From Elephas maximus indicus (taxonomy: Eukaryota > Chordata > Mammalia > Proboscidea > Elephantidae): 64,000 nt of DNA. Shown piece after piece: positions 10,565-22,745 of the stretch. The stretch is taken from positions 81,666,268 through 81,730,267 of the forward strand of contig NC_064831.1 of the NCBI RefSeq assembly GCF_024166365.1. The letters run 5' to 3'. How positions within the stretch are numbered: position 1 is the first letter of the stretch; every line of letters starts with the position of its first letter. A program made the position numbers and the translations under genes. Below the pieces are notes generated by a model. It had not been told where the DNA came from. It worked only from the letters and a program-made list of their open reading frames with translations, and did no database searches.

Positions 10565-11097
10565 TCTATTTCAATTAGTTCTTCTATTTTATAATTTAAG
10601 TAAGTAAATCTATTGAATAGCCTCCACTTGCACAGCTGATCCTTTCAGATGCTACCTTTCTGGCCTCTACAGATTTGGGGAGGGGGAGGAATAGAAAATA
10701 ACAGCATGGATTTGAGAAAGTAAATTGAAAATGAAGTTCACAGTCACCTGGAACTCAGCAGTAAAGCAACAGCTTATTGACATGCTTTCTATGGTGTCCA
10801 CCCGGGGAAATAATTTATAGGGGCATGCGCTCCTCACATTCTCTCTTTGCAAGGAAACAAGAGGAAAATGCCAAGAAGGACTGAGAAGGATCCACTCTCA
10901 TATTTCTATTAGGTCTCATTCATTGGAACGGCTGCTGTGTACAGAAGTAATGATAGCTTGGGCTGCCACTTTTCCTCAACACCTGCTACCCCTTTCTCAC
11001 TGTCTAGTAGAAAATAGACGCTGTGATATTTGGAACTCCACAGGTCAAAACTACTAGCTTGAGAGTAGTTGAAGCTGCCTATCTTCAGCTACCTGCC
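10565..11097. other. unresolved non-coding sequence
   Basis: No repeat or gene is recognised. The part next to the ferritin pseudogene does not obviously match the GC-rich ferritin 5' UTR, so the retrocopy may be 5'-truncated close to its start codon. Confidence 0.4.
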
Positions 11098-11806
<709 letters not shown>

Positions 11807-12407
11807 ATTGGCTTAAATGGCAGGGCCCCTGCTCCCTTAGACCCAAGCCTAAGGCACCATGCTTTCTTCTGCTCCTGGCTATGTACCAAGAAAGGCAAAT
11901 GCTCTTGAGTCCTCATCAAGGTATAGACCACTCACTCACCAGGAAGGAAAGAAAGTACACATACAAAGACATAGTGGAAAGAATAAAAGAAAATAGCTAA
12001 TAGCTAACAAATTCTCACCTCCTTTAGAAGAGAAGAAGAAATTAATGCAAGATCTGGTAGGGTGTAGAGCTGAAGACAAGAAAATTATCATCTGATATCC
12101 TTTCAACACATACCCCACAATGTAACCTAGGTATCCCAAGTCATTGGCAAACATCTCTGGGTGCAGTTTGGAATTTTCCAAATGATCCATTCTTCTTGGA
12201 GAGGACTCTCCTAAGCTAACTAAATAGGAGTTACCTGGTCTGAAGGCCAGAGAGATGCAAAGGATACTCCACCACCCAAATCGTACTTCGTGATCATGGT
12301 CATCACCACATGGAGCAGAAGAATCATTCAGCTGAGCCTTGCCCAAATTCATGACTCACAAAATTGAGAGATATAGTTAAATCGTTGCAGAATTAAGCCA
12401 TGAAGTT
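11807..12407. other. unresolved sequence with an orphan 138-codon frame
   Basis: The minus strand is open from 12352 to 11936 (138 codons). The translation is hydrophobic at its end and matches no family I know. A GTAAC near 12235 on the minus strand could be read as a splice donor, but nothing else supports an exon. I treat the frame as probably chance. Confidence 0.3.
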
Positions 12408-12570
12408 TGGAGGTAGTTTGTGTGGCATAGTGGTTAAGCACTACAGCTGCTAACCAAAAGGTTGGCAGTTCAAATCCACGAGGAGCTCCTTGGAAACTCT
12501 ACGGTGCAGTTCTACTCTGTTCTATAGGGTAGCTGTGAGTTGGAATGAACTCAATGGCAATGGGTTTGGC
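12408..12570 (+). repeat. AfroSINE-type SINE
   Basis: Head 'tggcatagtggttaagcact', B-box region 'ggttggcagttcaaatcc', tail 'ctgtgagttggaatgaactc'. Short subfamily, near full length. Confidence 0.9.
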
Positions 12571-13655
12571 GTTACGCATCAATGGATAATCAAAACAGTG
12601 AGCCTCAGTACCTTCACCTTTAAAACGAAAGGATTGGACTCTATGGCCTCCAAGACTGCTTGCAATTCTAAAAGCATCCCTAGAGATACACTTTTGACCT
12701 CTTTTTTTCTGAGTTTTAAATAAACTTGTGCCAGTGGATGTTCCTTGTAGCATTCAGATTGCAGCAAGGAGTAAATTTTTTAGATACTGTTTTAGCACTG
12801 AAGGTTAGCTATAGAATTGAATATTCTACCAGAGGGGAGCCCAGAGCTCACGATGTAAGTGGGGGCTCACTCTGGCAACATACAAGGCCATCCTTGCTGA
12901 TTCAGAATGCTTTCGGTAACAAGAGTAAAACCAAGAGTAAAACAAACGAAAATACTCCTTCTCTCATTGAGAAACTGGTATGAGACAAAAAAGAGCCATT
13001 CCAGGAATCGTGAATAAAAAATTATACAAACCAGACAAAATTCCATAAATAGGATAGTCATATATTTTTCCTACCTACCAATTTCCCTTAATAACTTCTT
13101 CGAGGGCTGTCATTTACAAATTTATCTCAGTCATCTTTCAACCTATTTTCATTTTTACCATCTTGGGATAACAAGCTCCACAAGTTTCCCATCTTTCCAT
13201 TTATTTGTTCTAAATTTACTTCCTATAAGCTAGTTTTAGTTTTACCACTTCCTCCTCTGTGTGACTCGTTTAGCAAGCCAAAACTCTAAGTTTTGAAACA
13301 AAAAATCCTGAAAATTAGCCATGTCAAATTCTTTGTAGAATAAGCCTGGATATACACATTGAAATGCAGAAAAATGAAATATATAAAGTTTCCTTATCAA
13401 AGAAATTCCCATGAAAATCTGTCAGAAAAATATCACACAAAAGATAAAGGAATCAAATGTCTTTATCCTAAGGTTATGACTTCAGACTACAGAATGGAAA
13501 GAGTGTGGGCTTGGAGAAAGGAAGACCTAGGGGTCGATCTGGCTCTTCTTACTATCTATGTGTCTTTGGCAACTTCCCTGACCACCCTGAGCACACACAA
13601 TGGCACCTGAAGAGGGAGGGTATCCTAGTCAAAAACTCTGTGCCCCAGGGAGCAA
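12571..13655. other. unresolved non-coding sequence
   Basis: Small open frames only, overlapping on both strands with no family signature. No repeat is recognised. Confidence 0.35.
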
Positions 13656-13850
13656 GGCATGTACTAGCTGCGTGATTTTGGGAAAGTGACTTAACCTCTC
13701 AGTGTCTCAGTTACCTTATGTGTAAAATGTGGAAATAATACCAACTTCATTGTGTTTTCATGAGTTTTAAAAGAGAAATTATACACAACGCTCTTAGAAC
13801 AATGCCTGGAACTCAGTAAATACCTTAAAATTATTAGCCGTTACAATTAC
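13656..13850 (+). repeat. MIR element, sense
   Basis: 'agtgacttaacctctcagtg', 'tctcagttaccttatgtgta', 'acaatgcctggaactcagta' appear in MIR order. Confidence 0.75.
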
Positions 13851-14292
13851 AGTACAGTACTAAATGAATATCTATTCTTTTTCTTTCTGTCTTCTGGAAG
13901 TTTTATGATAAAAATGAGACTCTCCTGTTTGACACTGATATTTTAAATACCAGTGGAGTCACACTTCATGGTCTGGTTTCAGCTGAGCTTCCAGACTAAG
14001 ACAGACTAGGAAGAAGGACCTGATGGTCTACTTCTGAAAAAACTGGCAAGTGGTAACCTTATAAATAGCAAAGGAGGACCATTGTCTGATACAGTGTTGG
14101 AAAATGAGCCCTTCAGTTTCGAAGGCACTCAAAAGACGACTGGGGAAGTGTTTTCTCCTAAAATAGAGTCCACCTTAATGAAGTGGATGGAGTCAAGCTT
14201 TCAGACGTCTATTTGTTGATGTGGCATGACTCAAAATGAGAAGAAAGAGCTGCAAACACCTATTAATAATCAGAATGTGCAGTGTATGAAGT

Positions 14293-14637
14293 ATGAATCT
14301 AGGAAAATTTGAAGTAGTCAAAAATGAAACGGGTTGTATAAACATTGATATCCTGGGCATTAGAGAGCTGATCTGGGTTATGGCCAGCTATGCAGGGAAT
14401 GACAAATTGAAGAGCAATGGTGTTGCATTCATTGTCAAAAAGAACATTTCCAAATCTATCCCGAAGTACAATGCTGTCAGTGATAGGATAATATCCATAC
14501 GCCTACAAGGAAGACCAGTTAATATGACTGCTATTCAAATTTACACACCAATCACTAAGGCCAAAGATGAGGAAATTGAAGATTTTTACCAACATTACAG
14601 TCTGAAATTGATCAAACATGCAATCAAGATGCATTGA
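14293..14637 (+). pseudogene. RTE endonuclease domain fragment
   Basis: This 114-codon open frame encodes the N-terminal half of the RTE endonuclease, which nicks target DNA before reverse transcription. The translation has the family's 'INIDILGIREL' and 'NGVAFIVKKNI' blocks and a 'TAIQIYTPIT' strand. The downstream catalytic part, which should carry a GDxN-type and an SDH-type motif, is absent: the next readable frame (from about 14618) already belongs to the linker. A deletion of several hundred bases is inferred. Confidence 0.8.
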
Positions 14638-15392
14638 TAATCATACAAGAAGAAAGCCAGAGGTCATTAAAGAGACAAGAAAGAAAAGGCCAAAACAGAT
14701 GCCAAAAAAGACTCTGAAACTGGCTCATGAATGTAGAGTAGCTAAAACAAAAGTAAGAAATGATGAAGTAAAAGAGCTGAACAGACAACAAAGTAAAGTA
14801 TTATAATGAAATGTGCCAAGACCTGGAGCTAGAAAACCAGAAGCGTAGAACATGCTTGGCATTTCTCAAGCTGAAAGAACTGAAGAAAAAATTCAACCCT
14901 TAGGTTGAAATATTGAAGGATTCTACCAGAAATATATTGAACAACACAAGAAGCATCAAAAGAAGATGGAAGGAATACACAGAGTCACTGTACCAAAAAG
15001 AATTGGTCAATGTTCAACCATTTCAGGAGTTGGCATATGGTCAAGAACCAGTGGTACTGAAGGAAGAAGTCCAAGCTGCAGTGAAGGCATTGGGGAAAAA
15101 GAAGGATCCAGAAATTGATGGAATACCAATTGAGATATTTCAAAGAACAGATGCAGTGCTGAAAATACTCATCTATGCTAAGAAATTTGGAAGACGGCTG
15201 CCTGACCAAGCAACCCGAAGAGATCCATACTTGTGCCCATTCCAAAAAAAGGTGAGCCAACAGAACATGGAAGTTATTGAACAAACCATTAATATCACAC
15301 ACAAGTAATTAGACTGAAAATGATTCAAAATCATTTGCAGCAGTACGTCAACAGGGAACTGCCAGAAATTCAAGCTGGATTCAGAAGAGGAT

Positions 15393-15809
15393 GTGGAACT
15401 AGGGATCACTGGGGATGCCATACGGATCTTGGCTGAAAGCAGAGAATACCAGAAAGGTGTTTACCAGTGTATTATTGACAACACAAAGGCATTCAACTGT
15501 GTGGATTATAACAAATTATGGATAATATTGCAAAGAATGGGGATCCCAGAACTTTTCATTGTGCTAATGAAGAACCTGTACATAGACCAAGGGGCTATCA
15601 TTCGAACAGAGCAAGGGGATACTGCATGGTTTAAAGTCAGGAAAGGTGTGCGTCAGGGATGTATCCTTTCACCATACTTATTCAATCTGCGTGCTGAGCA
15701 AATAAACCCAGAAACTGGACTATACGAAGAACAGGGCATCAGGACTGGAGGAGGTCTCATTAACAACCAGATCACACAGCCTTGCTTGCTGAAAGTGAAG
15801 AGGACTTAA
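15393..15809 (+). pseudogene. RTE reverse-transcriptase domain fragment
   Basis: A 138-codon open frame with RT motifs: 'NTKAFNCVDYNKLW' corresponds to the motif A region (catalytic Asp of 'FDCVD' replaced by Asn) and 'KGVRQGCILSPYLFNL' to the template-grip motif. The frame then passes into 'GGLINNQITQPCLLKVK' where a YADD box should lie. That catalytic motif is missing, probably by deletion. The two defects leave no working polymerase. Confidence 0.85.
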
Positions 15810-15909
15810 AGTACTTACTGATGAAGTTCAAAGACTACAGCCTTCTGTATAGATTGCACCTCAACATGGAGAAAACAAAATCCTCACAGCTGGGCCGATA
15901 AGCCACATC

Positions 15910-16206
15910 GTGATAAAGAGAGAAAACATTGAAGTTGTCAAGGACTTCCTTTTACCTGGATCCACAATCAATGCCTGTGGAAGCAGCAGTCGAGAAATCA
16001 AACGATGTGTTACATTGGGCAAATCTGCTGCAAAAGACCTCTTCAAAGTGTTAAAAAGCAAAGATGTTACTTTGAGGACTAAGGTGTGTCTGACCCAAGC
16101 CATGGTATTTTCAATTGCCTCATATGCATTCGAAAGCTGGACAATGAATAAGGAGACTGAAGAAGAACTGATCCCTTTGAATTATGGTGATAGAGAAGAA
16201 TATTGA
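15910..16206 (+). pseudogene. RTE C-terminal region fragment
   Basis: 98-codon open frame following the thumb and C-terminal part of the RTE protein ('FLLPGSTINACGSSSREIKR', 'VLKSKDVTLRTKVCLTQAMV', 'YAFESWTMNKETEEEL'). The same blocks occur in antisense at 55.6-55.9 kb. Confidence 0.8.
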
Positions 16207-16603
16207 ATATGTAGTGAACTTTCAGAAGAATGAGCAAATCTGTCTTGGAAGAAGCACAGCCAGAATGCTCCTTGGAAGCCAGGATGGCAAGACTTTGTCT
16301 CACGCACTTTGGACAAGTTAATCAGGAGGGAACAGTCCCTGGAGAAGGACATCATGCTTGGTAGAGGGTCAGTGAAAAAGAGGAAGACCCTCAAGGAAAT
16401 GGACTGACACAGTGACTGCAATAATGGGCTCACGAGTAACAAGGATTGTGAGAATGGCACAGGACCGGGGACAGTGTTTCATTTTGTTGTATGTAGGGCA
16501 GATATGAGTCGAAACTGACTTGACAGCACCAAACAACATCCTGCTTTCTGACTCCCAGGACAGTTACTTGTACAATGTAAATAAAAATTGCTACACATAT
16601 GTA

Positions 16604-16761
16604 TAAAAACCAAACCCCTTGCCGTTGAGTTGATTCTGACTCATAGTGACTCTATAGGACAGAGCAGAACTGTACCATATGGCTTCCAGGACTGCCTGGC
16701 GGATTCGAACTGCTGACTTTTGATTAGGAGCAGTGCTCTTAACCACTACACCACCAGGGTA
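16604..16761 (-). repeat. AfroSINE-type SINE, antisense
   Basis: Reversed tail 'ccgttgagttgattctgact' to reversed head 'gctcttaaccactacaccac'. It is directly joined to a second antisense copy. Confidence 0.9.
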
Positions 16762-16893
16762 CCCCAGTGCCGTCGAGTCAATTCCGACTCATAGCGACCC
16801 TATAGGACAGAGTAGAACTGCCCCATAGAGTTTCCAAGGAGCGCCTGGCTGATATGAATCACTGGCCCTTTGGTTAGATCCACCAGGGTAGGT
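16762..16893 (-). repeat. AfroSINE-type SINE, antisense, second of a tandem pair
   Basis: Reversed tail 'ccgtcgagtcaattccgact' through a truncated reversed head ('ggttagatccaccagggt'). About 20 bases of the head are deleted. Confidence 0.85.
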
Positions 16894-18063
16894 CTAGCTT
16901 AATCATTGGCCAACTGAATAATAACTGAGTTTAAAGTAGGAAAGACTTTGGACAAAAGAAGAACTTCTAGACAGCTAAGCTCATCAATACTAGTGACAGA
17001 GGGATCTGATGCATTCTTTCTTGTGGGTCTTTAAGAAAAGAATGAATAATTATGTGTCCTGCTAGTTAAGAAGTTCACCTGACAAACACATAATAGTCAC
17101 ATTGTATGCATTTGGAGAGAGAAAGGCACTGAATGGCAGCTGGGCAAGGTGTTTTTTGAGTCATCCATCCAACTCGTGAATTCTTAAAGGCTCGGAAATA
17201 TAAAGCACGTGTGCATTTGATTTCTTTGTATTTAAGACTTCATTTCCTTTAGGTTCTTTTGGGTTCACTCTTTGACATATTGCTGGAGGGCAGAGACCTA
17301 CGTACGGCATCTCAGAGGCAGTCATACCTGGAACATCAGGAGAACTGAACACCCTTGCCCAGGGCCATACCCGGGAGTTCAGGGCCCAGTACTGTTTAGT
17401 AACACCTATGGGCCTCAGAACAAGCATAACATCAGCTCACAGACATAGGCAGATGCTGTCATGACCTGTCCATATACCCACAGCCCACCTGGCGTTCACC
17501 TGTGAAGAGCTCCTGAACAGGACCTCATCTTCCTGTGTCTCCGTACTTGAGGTGTTCTGGCTGCTGAGCGCGCTCAGCCTGTACATGGGGCTGGGAGTGA
17601 CCCTCAGCTAGTGAGGGATGGGAGTTAGTGGAAAAGTATTCCAGCTTCTCTGTCCCTGTACTCTGTGTCATCTCTCAGAGGGTCTCCTCCAGCACCTGGC
17701 AGTGCCCTGAAATTCACATGCCCTCTATTGGTTTTTCTTCATCCCTCTCTCGCTTCTTCCTTCCCCCTCATTGAGCTTCCTGGGGTCACCTCCCAAATAA
17801 ACAATCTGTATTCAAGTCCACGTCCTCAGGCTTTGCTTCTGGGAAAGCTGGAACTAGAAAATACGTAAGCAGAATAAATGGGCATCGGTGGAAGCTTCGG
17901 AAATTACAAGGTATCATTACAGTCATCAGATCTAGGGGCAAGAGTGTTTGTGGGCAGTCGAAGGGAAAGATCCTTGATAAGCCTCCTGGGCTAAATGCCC
18001 ACAGGTGAACCTCAGATTTTCTTTACCATAATGAACAATATACCTCCTTATTTCCGTTCTTTG
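16894..18063. other. unresolved sequence, possible old LTR end
   Basis: Bases about 17480-17600 hold an open stretch on the plus strand ending in a hydrophobic run and TAG TGA. Bases 17640-17870 have a CT-rich stretch, an 'aataaa' near 17795 and 'caggctttgcttctgggaaa', as in LTR 3' parts. I cannot name the family or prove an exon. Confidence 0.35.
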
Positions 18064-18262
18064 AAGCCCCAGTGGCGCAGTGGTTAAGTGCTTGGCTGCT
18101 AACCAAAAGATTGTTGGTTTCTAACCCACCAGGCACTCCTTGGGAGAAAGATGTGTCAATCCACTCCCGTAAAGATTTACAGCTTTGGAAATCCTGTGCG
18201 CAGTTCTACTTTATCCTGTAAAGTTGCTATAAATCAGAATCAACTCAACAGCACTGGGTATT
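18064..18262 (+). repeat. AfroSINE-type SINE
   Basis: Head 'agtggcgcagtggttaagtg', B-box region 'gattgttggtttctaaccc', tail 'ataaatcagaatcaactcaa'. Confidence 0.9.
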
Positions 18263-18273
18263 TCCATTGTTTG

Positions 18274-19202
18274 GAGTTCCTAGGTGGTGCAGACAGTAAA
18301 TGTGCTCTGCTGCTAACCAAAAGGTTGGCTGTCCAAGGCCACCCGGAAGTGCCCCAAAAGAAAGGCCTGGCAATCTACTTCTGAAAAATCAGCTTTTGAA
18401 AAACCTGTAAACCTCTTTTTGCCGTACTTACTGTGAGAATGAAGACCATTCTCAGCAACTAGACTGTTGGCATTCCAGACATTGTTGCCATCAGTCTGAA
18501 GGGATGCACAGTTATTGTGAAGGGCTCCAGAGGAACCCTGCAGAGGGACTTCAATCACACCCATGTAGAACTTAGTCTTCTTGGAAAGAAAAAGAGGGAG
18601 CTTTGGGTTGACAAACGGTGGGGAAATAGAAAGGATCTGGCTACAGTTCTCACTATGTGCAGTCATGTACAGAACATGAACAAGGGTGTGATGCTGGGCT
18701 TCCATTTCAAGACGAGATCTGTGTATGCGCACTTCCTCATCAACATCATTATTCAGTGTGGGTCTCTGTTGAAATCCGAAACCTCTTATGTGAAATCTAC
18801 ATCCATCTACATCCGTAGGGTTTGGATGAAGCCTGGTGTTGCTAGTTAAGTATCTCAGGCAAAGAAAGATGAGTTAATTCTTGAAGGAAACAACATTGAA
18901 CTTGTATCAAATTTAGTTGCTTTAGTTCAGCAAGCCACAACAGTTGAAAACAAGGATATCCAAAGACTTTGGATGGTATCTATGTCCCTGAAAAAGGAAC
19001 AGTTCAGCAGCCTGATGAGTAACATCTAAGAGTTGTCCAGCTATGGAAACAAGGTCAGAAGATTCCTGAGACCTATGGATGATACTCTTAAGAGGCAATA
19101 AAATTCATCTATTAAAAAAAAGAAAAAATCCTGTGGAACACAGCTCTACTCTGATACAAATGGGGCCACCAGGAATCAGAGTTCACTGTAATGACAACTA
19201 AT
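18274..19202 (+). repeat. AfroSINE-type SINE split by RPL9 retrocopy
   Basis: The 5' part (18274-18408) has the head and the 'aaaagaaaggcctggcaatc' segment of the long subfamily. The 3' part resumes at about 19129 ('tcctgtggaacacagctcta', 'ggccaccaggaatcagagtt'). The break lies in the family's conserved 'gaaaaccct' segment, and the RPL9 copy fills the gap. Confidence 0.9.
18409..19121 (+). pseudogene. RPL9P-like: ribosomal protein L9 processed pseudogene
   Basis: Intronless copy of RPL9 mRNA; the parent is a protein of the 60S ribosomal subunit. It starts with a short 5' UTR ending in 'ctgtgagaatgaagacc', with ATG at 18439. Codons 1-7 fit RPL9 (MKTILSN), then codon 8 is TAG where the parent has Gln. 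From 18463 the frame is open to a second nonsense codon at 18847 (Ser to stop). A one-base loss around 18965 shifts the rest. The ancestral stop is at 19020-19022, AATAAA is at 19097-19102, and an A-rich tail follows. The flanking direct repeat 'gaaaaacctgt' (18398-18408) and 'gaaaaaatcctgt' (19122-19134) is the target-site duplication. It is inserted in a SINE, so it is younger than that SINE. Confidence 0.95.
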
Positions 19203-20054
19203 GCTTGCACTGGTTCCATTCTTTGACCTCCTTTGGGTAACCAAGAGTTGTATCGAACCACTTCCCGAATTCCACGGAGAAACAAACACACAGCCCAAGG
19301 CTTGGGCCCAGAGTAATTGTATAATTCACTGCATGTCATGCCAGGGAAATGCTATTAAGGGTTTTTCAGACTCAGAGGTTCTAGGATTCTATCTCAAGAT
19401 TGCCCTCCATTTAGAGAGGATAGTGTAACGCCCTGAAGGGAAGAACTATGTCCTGACTGGTGAATGATTTCTTCTGAAGATGAGATTTCCAATATGAAAT
19501 GGTGGCTGGAGTCCAGTGTGGGAGTGTGTGTTAATTATCACCTACAGATGATGGGCTGCCTTCTGCCTATTTGGTAGCTGGTTCCAGTGCCCTACTTTTC
19601 TGGCCCAGTATTTACTGTTTTGGGCACTCAAACATAACTTTGTGATAAAGTCAGTGGGGGGTTACATTACTTAACAGCATGTGTGGTGCAGCAGCTGTTT
19701 GGTGGGAAAATGTGAAATCCTGTAACAAGTACACTCCCCAAGAAAATGGGTGATTTTGGTCTCGAGCACATGAGAAGCCTGGGCCAATTTCCCTGCCAAG
19801 CATATTTTTCCAGAGCATTAATCTGCTATAAGTCACTTAAATCAATCTCCAGAACCACTCTGATCCCCATAATTTTCATGTACATAATTCATCAATTAAA
19901 AATATTGGAGAAGAAATAAATTTGTTACTGGAGAACACATTCTTTTGACTGTCCATCCATAAAATTATATCCTATAAACTTTAGGCTTAACTGGGCTCTG
20001 AATGAATTCACTAGTCACCTAGATCTACTGCAAGGGAGTGTCCTTATTTTTCTT
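19203..20054. other. unresolved non-coding sequence
   Basis: No gene or repeat is recognised. Short open frames on both strands lack any signature. Confidence 0.35.
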
Positions 20055-20118
20055 TTCTACTCTGTCACATGGGGTTGCTATGGGTCAAAATCGACTAGGC
20101 AGCACCCAACAACAACTT
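20055..20118 (+). repeat. SINE/RTE tail fragment
   Basis: 'gctatgggtcaaaatcgact' then 'aggcagcacccaacaacaac' is the sense 3' tail only. Confidence 0.8.
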
Positions 20119-20233
20119 TTCCGTACATGCGTTGCCACCTGACAGATCTAGGTTTGCATTCTCACTCCACATACAACCTTGGAAAGGTTATTTAAACTCT
20201 CTAAACATGACTTTTCTTGTCAGCATATTGGTT

Positions 20234-20391
20234 ATGGAGCCCTGGTGGCACAGTGGTTAAGAGCTCAGCTGCTAACCGAAAGGTCGGCAATTAGAATCCA
20301 CCAGCTGTTTCTTGGAAACCCTATGGGGCAGCTCTACTCTGTCCTATAGGGTTCCTATGAGTCAGAATCAACTTGACGGCAGTGGTTTTTT
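20234..20391 (+). repeat. AfroSINE-type SINE
   Basis: One of the least diverged copies: 'tggagccctggtggcacagt', 'ggttaagagctcagctgcta', 'ctctgtcctatagggttcct', ending in 'gacggcagtggtt' and a T-rich tract. Confidence 0.95.
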
Positions 20392-20539
20392 CTTTCTTTT
20401 TTTTGACTGATTACAGAAATAATTACTATATAGAACTATATAAAATATATAATTCTGATAAAAGTGTTGTTGTAAGGATGAATAAGAAAATGAATGTAAA
20501 CTACCTAGCAAAATGCCCTTTCCAAAATTGGCACTTTTA

Positions 20540-21110
20540 GTACCTATTTATCATTCTTTGTCCTTTGAGCATCCAAACCCCATTCTTATATCTGAACCAT
20601 TCCCTACCTTTTACATCTTGGTGGGAAATTAAAATGTTCAGACACCAACTTGGCCAGAATGCCTTGCAGCTGGGCCTAAGCACCTGACCCAAGCTTAGCC
20701 AATCAGACACACATGACCTGGGCTTGACCAATCAAATTCATTTGCCCAGATTTTGACCCAGGATATTGCGTCACAAAGAAGCAGGACACTGAAGAACCCT
20801 TCCATAAGGTTGGCCAGGAGCAGGAACACCTAACTTGTTGGGCAGCAGGGGCAGCAATGTCAGCAGCATCTGGGGTTTAGTGCTCTGTGACAACAGCCGT
20901 ATTATCACTAGGATGGTTCTAAAACATAAGTTGGTCTGTGATTCTGGCAATCGGACCTCCAGCCCACTTTCCAAACCTGGTTCTCTGGCCTTTTTGGCAA
21001 GACAATGAGCAATTCTATATCCTTTCAGTAAATTCCTTTTCTGATTAAATGAGCCAGGGTCGGTTTTACCTGCCAGCAACTGAGACCCCTGAATGATGCA
21101 GAAGTCACTA
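20540..21110. repeat. possible old LTR-like element
   Basis: Between SINEs lies a block with the feel of a solitary LTR: 'gatcatttgcccag'-type promoter-like text is absent, but the last part ('ttttctgattaaatgagcca', then a run to 'ctgaatgatgcag') resembles the ends of some ERVL-type LTRs. The family is not identified and the borders are guesses. Confidence 0.3.
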
Positions 21111-21160
21111 GGTAGTAACCATCATTGTTATTTTTTTTTGACTACTTACACAGATTTGTG

Positions 21161-21355
21161 TCCCTAGGCGGTGCGAAAATTTAACACACTTGGCTGCTAA
21201 CCAGAAGGCTGAAGATTCCAGTCCACCCAGAAGTGGCGCAGAAGAAAGGCCTGGCGATCTACTTCCGAAAAAAATCTCCCATTGAAAACCCTACGGAGCA
21301 CAGTTCTACTCTGACACACACGGGGTCGCCCGAGTGGGAATCCAGTCCACTGCAC
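21161..21355 (+). repeat. AfroSINE-type SINE, long subfamily
   Basis: 'gtccctaggcggtgcgaaaa' head, 'cagaagtggcgcagaagaaa' and 'cctggcgatctacttccgaa' middle, 'gacacacacggggtcgcccg' tail. Confidence 0.9.
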
Positions 21356-21889
21356 CTGGTTTCGCTTCACACAAACCCGTTTCATCTAACTGGATTCAGA
21401 TGTCTGTCTGTAAACATACCCCAAAGGATTGCTTCAATCCTGGGCCTTGATAAAGACAACCAAAACGTCAGCTGAGTGTGATGAAAACTTCACCAGGAAA
21501 GGGCTGTACTTCAAGCACAGAACTACCCAGAATAAATAGCAAACAAGGAAAGCTGTTGTTAAGGTCAATCTCTTTACTAAGGAATCAATGAATTTATAGC
21601 TAAAAATAAATCTAATCCTGACTTAATCTTGGTCCTATTCGTCTTTTGCTATATGGTCTGGTGATCCACTTCAGCATCTGCCAGTTGTTTATGCCCCAGG
21701 CTATGCATTGGTCTTGGGGCTGGGCTAAGGCTGGGTCACTGTTTGAAGCAGGACATTTTCAGTCACCGCGTAGAATCGCTCTAAAGTAACTCAAGCTTTG
21801 TCAACTATGTTTCTATTGCTGTGTCTTTTGGTGTATATTCACCTTTGCTAAAATCCATAAAGTGTTGAGATGCTGAGGTTTGTTATCTA
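21356..21889. other. unresolved non-coding sequence
   Basis: Nothing recognised. No long open frame. Confidence 0.35.
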
Positions 21890-22745
21890 TGAAATGCAAA
21901 AGCACCCGGATAAAGACAGGTAAGAAGCACCAGTTCAAGTCTGGAACACCCAGTGGGTTCCACATCTCGGGTGGCTCATAAAAGTAAGCAAGCCTTGGGT
22001 CATAGTTTCATGGGACATGCCAGTTAATTGGCCTAATAATGTGTTTAGTGCTTCTGTTCTACCTTCTACATCATTGTGTAATGCCTGGAGTCTTCAAAGA
22101 TGGTTAAGGCCATCCAAGTTGCAACAATTGGTCTCTATTTACATGGAGCAACAAAAGGAGTAGGAGAGTCAGGAACAGGACGAGGAATTGGAACGTTTGG
22201 CTACTTGCCTCCGTCAACAACTGCCTCCTTTGCCATGAGACCAGAACTGGATGTTGCCTTGCTACCATGACTGTACATTTTGATTAAAGATTCTGTAGAA
22301 GAATCCTGATCAAAATGGGGAAAATGCAGAACGGAATTTCAAATTCTCACGTACTCCAGACTTTCTGGAGCCATGGTAGCTGAATTAACTCCTGAAACTA
22401 TTGCCCTGAGATAATCTTTATACCTTAAAACTTCAAACCAATAATATCTTCTAAAACCAAACAATAGTGTAGTTTAACTAGTAAAGAATGTCTGCCTTGA
22501 GTGTCATGCTCTTTTAAGATCTATCTATATGGGATCAAACTGACAACAGAAACTGGAAAGATTAGATAGGAAACATAGGGGGCAATTAGTGTGTGTTAAT
22601 GGGTGAGGAACAACTCAGAAAAGGAGGGTGAGAACGTTTGCACAACTCAAAGAACATAATCAATGTCGCTGAGTTGTACGTGTCAAAATTCTTAAATCGG
22701 TGTGTGTTCTGCTGTGTATATTCTCAACAACAGCAACAAATTATA
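21890..22745 (+). repeat. L1-type 3' UTR fragment (afrotherian subfamily)
   Basis: About 850 bases with no open frame, ending 'tgctgtgtatattctcaaca' and an A-rich end. From memory of elephant-type sequence, blocks such as 'ctatctatatgggatcaaac' and 'actattgccctgagataatc' belong to the 3' end of an L1 subfamily different from the L1s at 50-52 and 57-64 kb. No ORF2 part is retained. Confidence 0.5.

Larger units (their letters stand above)
13920..16535 (+). mobile_element. RTE-clade (BovB-like) LINE, long but internally deleted
   Basis: About 2.6 kb of a non-LTR retrotransposon of the RTE clade, the likely source of the other RTE fragments here and of the SINE tails. The 5' border is uncertain. 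Order: a leader with no clear frame (13920-14290), an apurinic-like endonuclease segment (14293-14637), linker pieces (14618-15308), a reverse-transcriptase segment (15393-15809), the C-terminal region (15910-16206), and the 3' end with the repeated 'ggatcagtccctggag'-type blocks and tail to about 16535. The endonuclease is cut off around 14637 and the RT is cut before its YADD box. It is dead and old. Confidence 0.85.

Noticed and set aside
18313..18732. 139-codon minus-strand open frame
   Set aside because: It is the antisense of the RPL9 pseudogene and the SINE, both of which explain the sequence fully.
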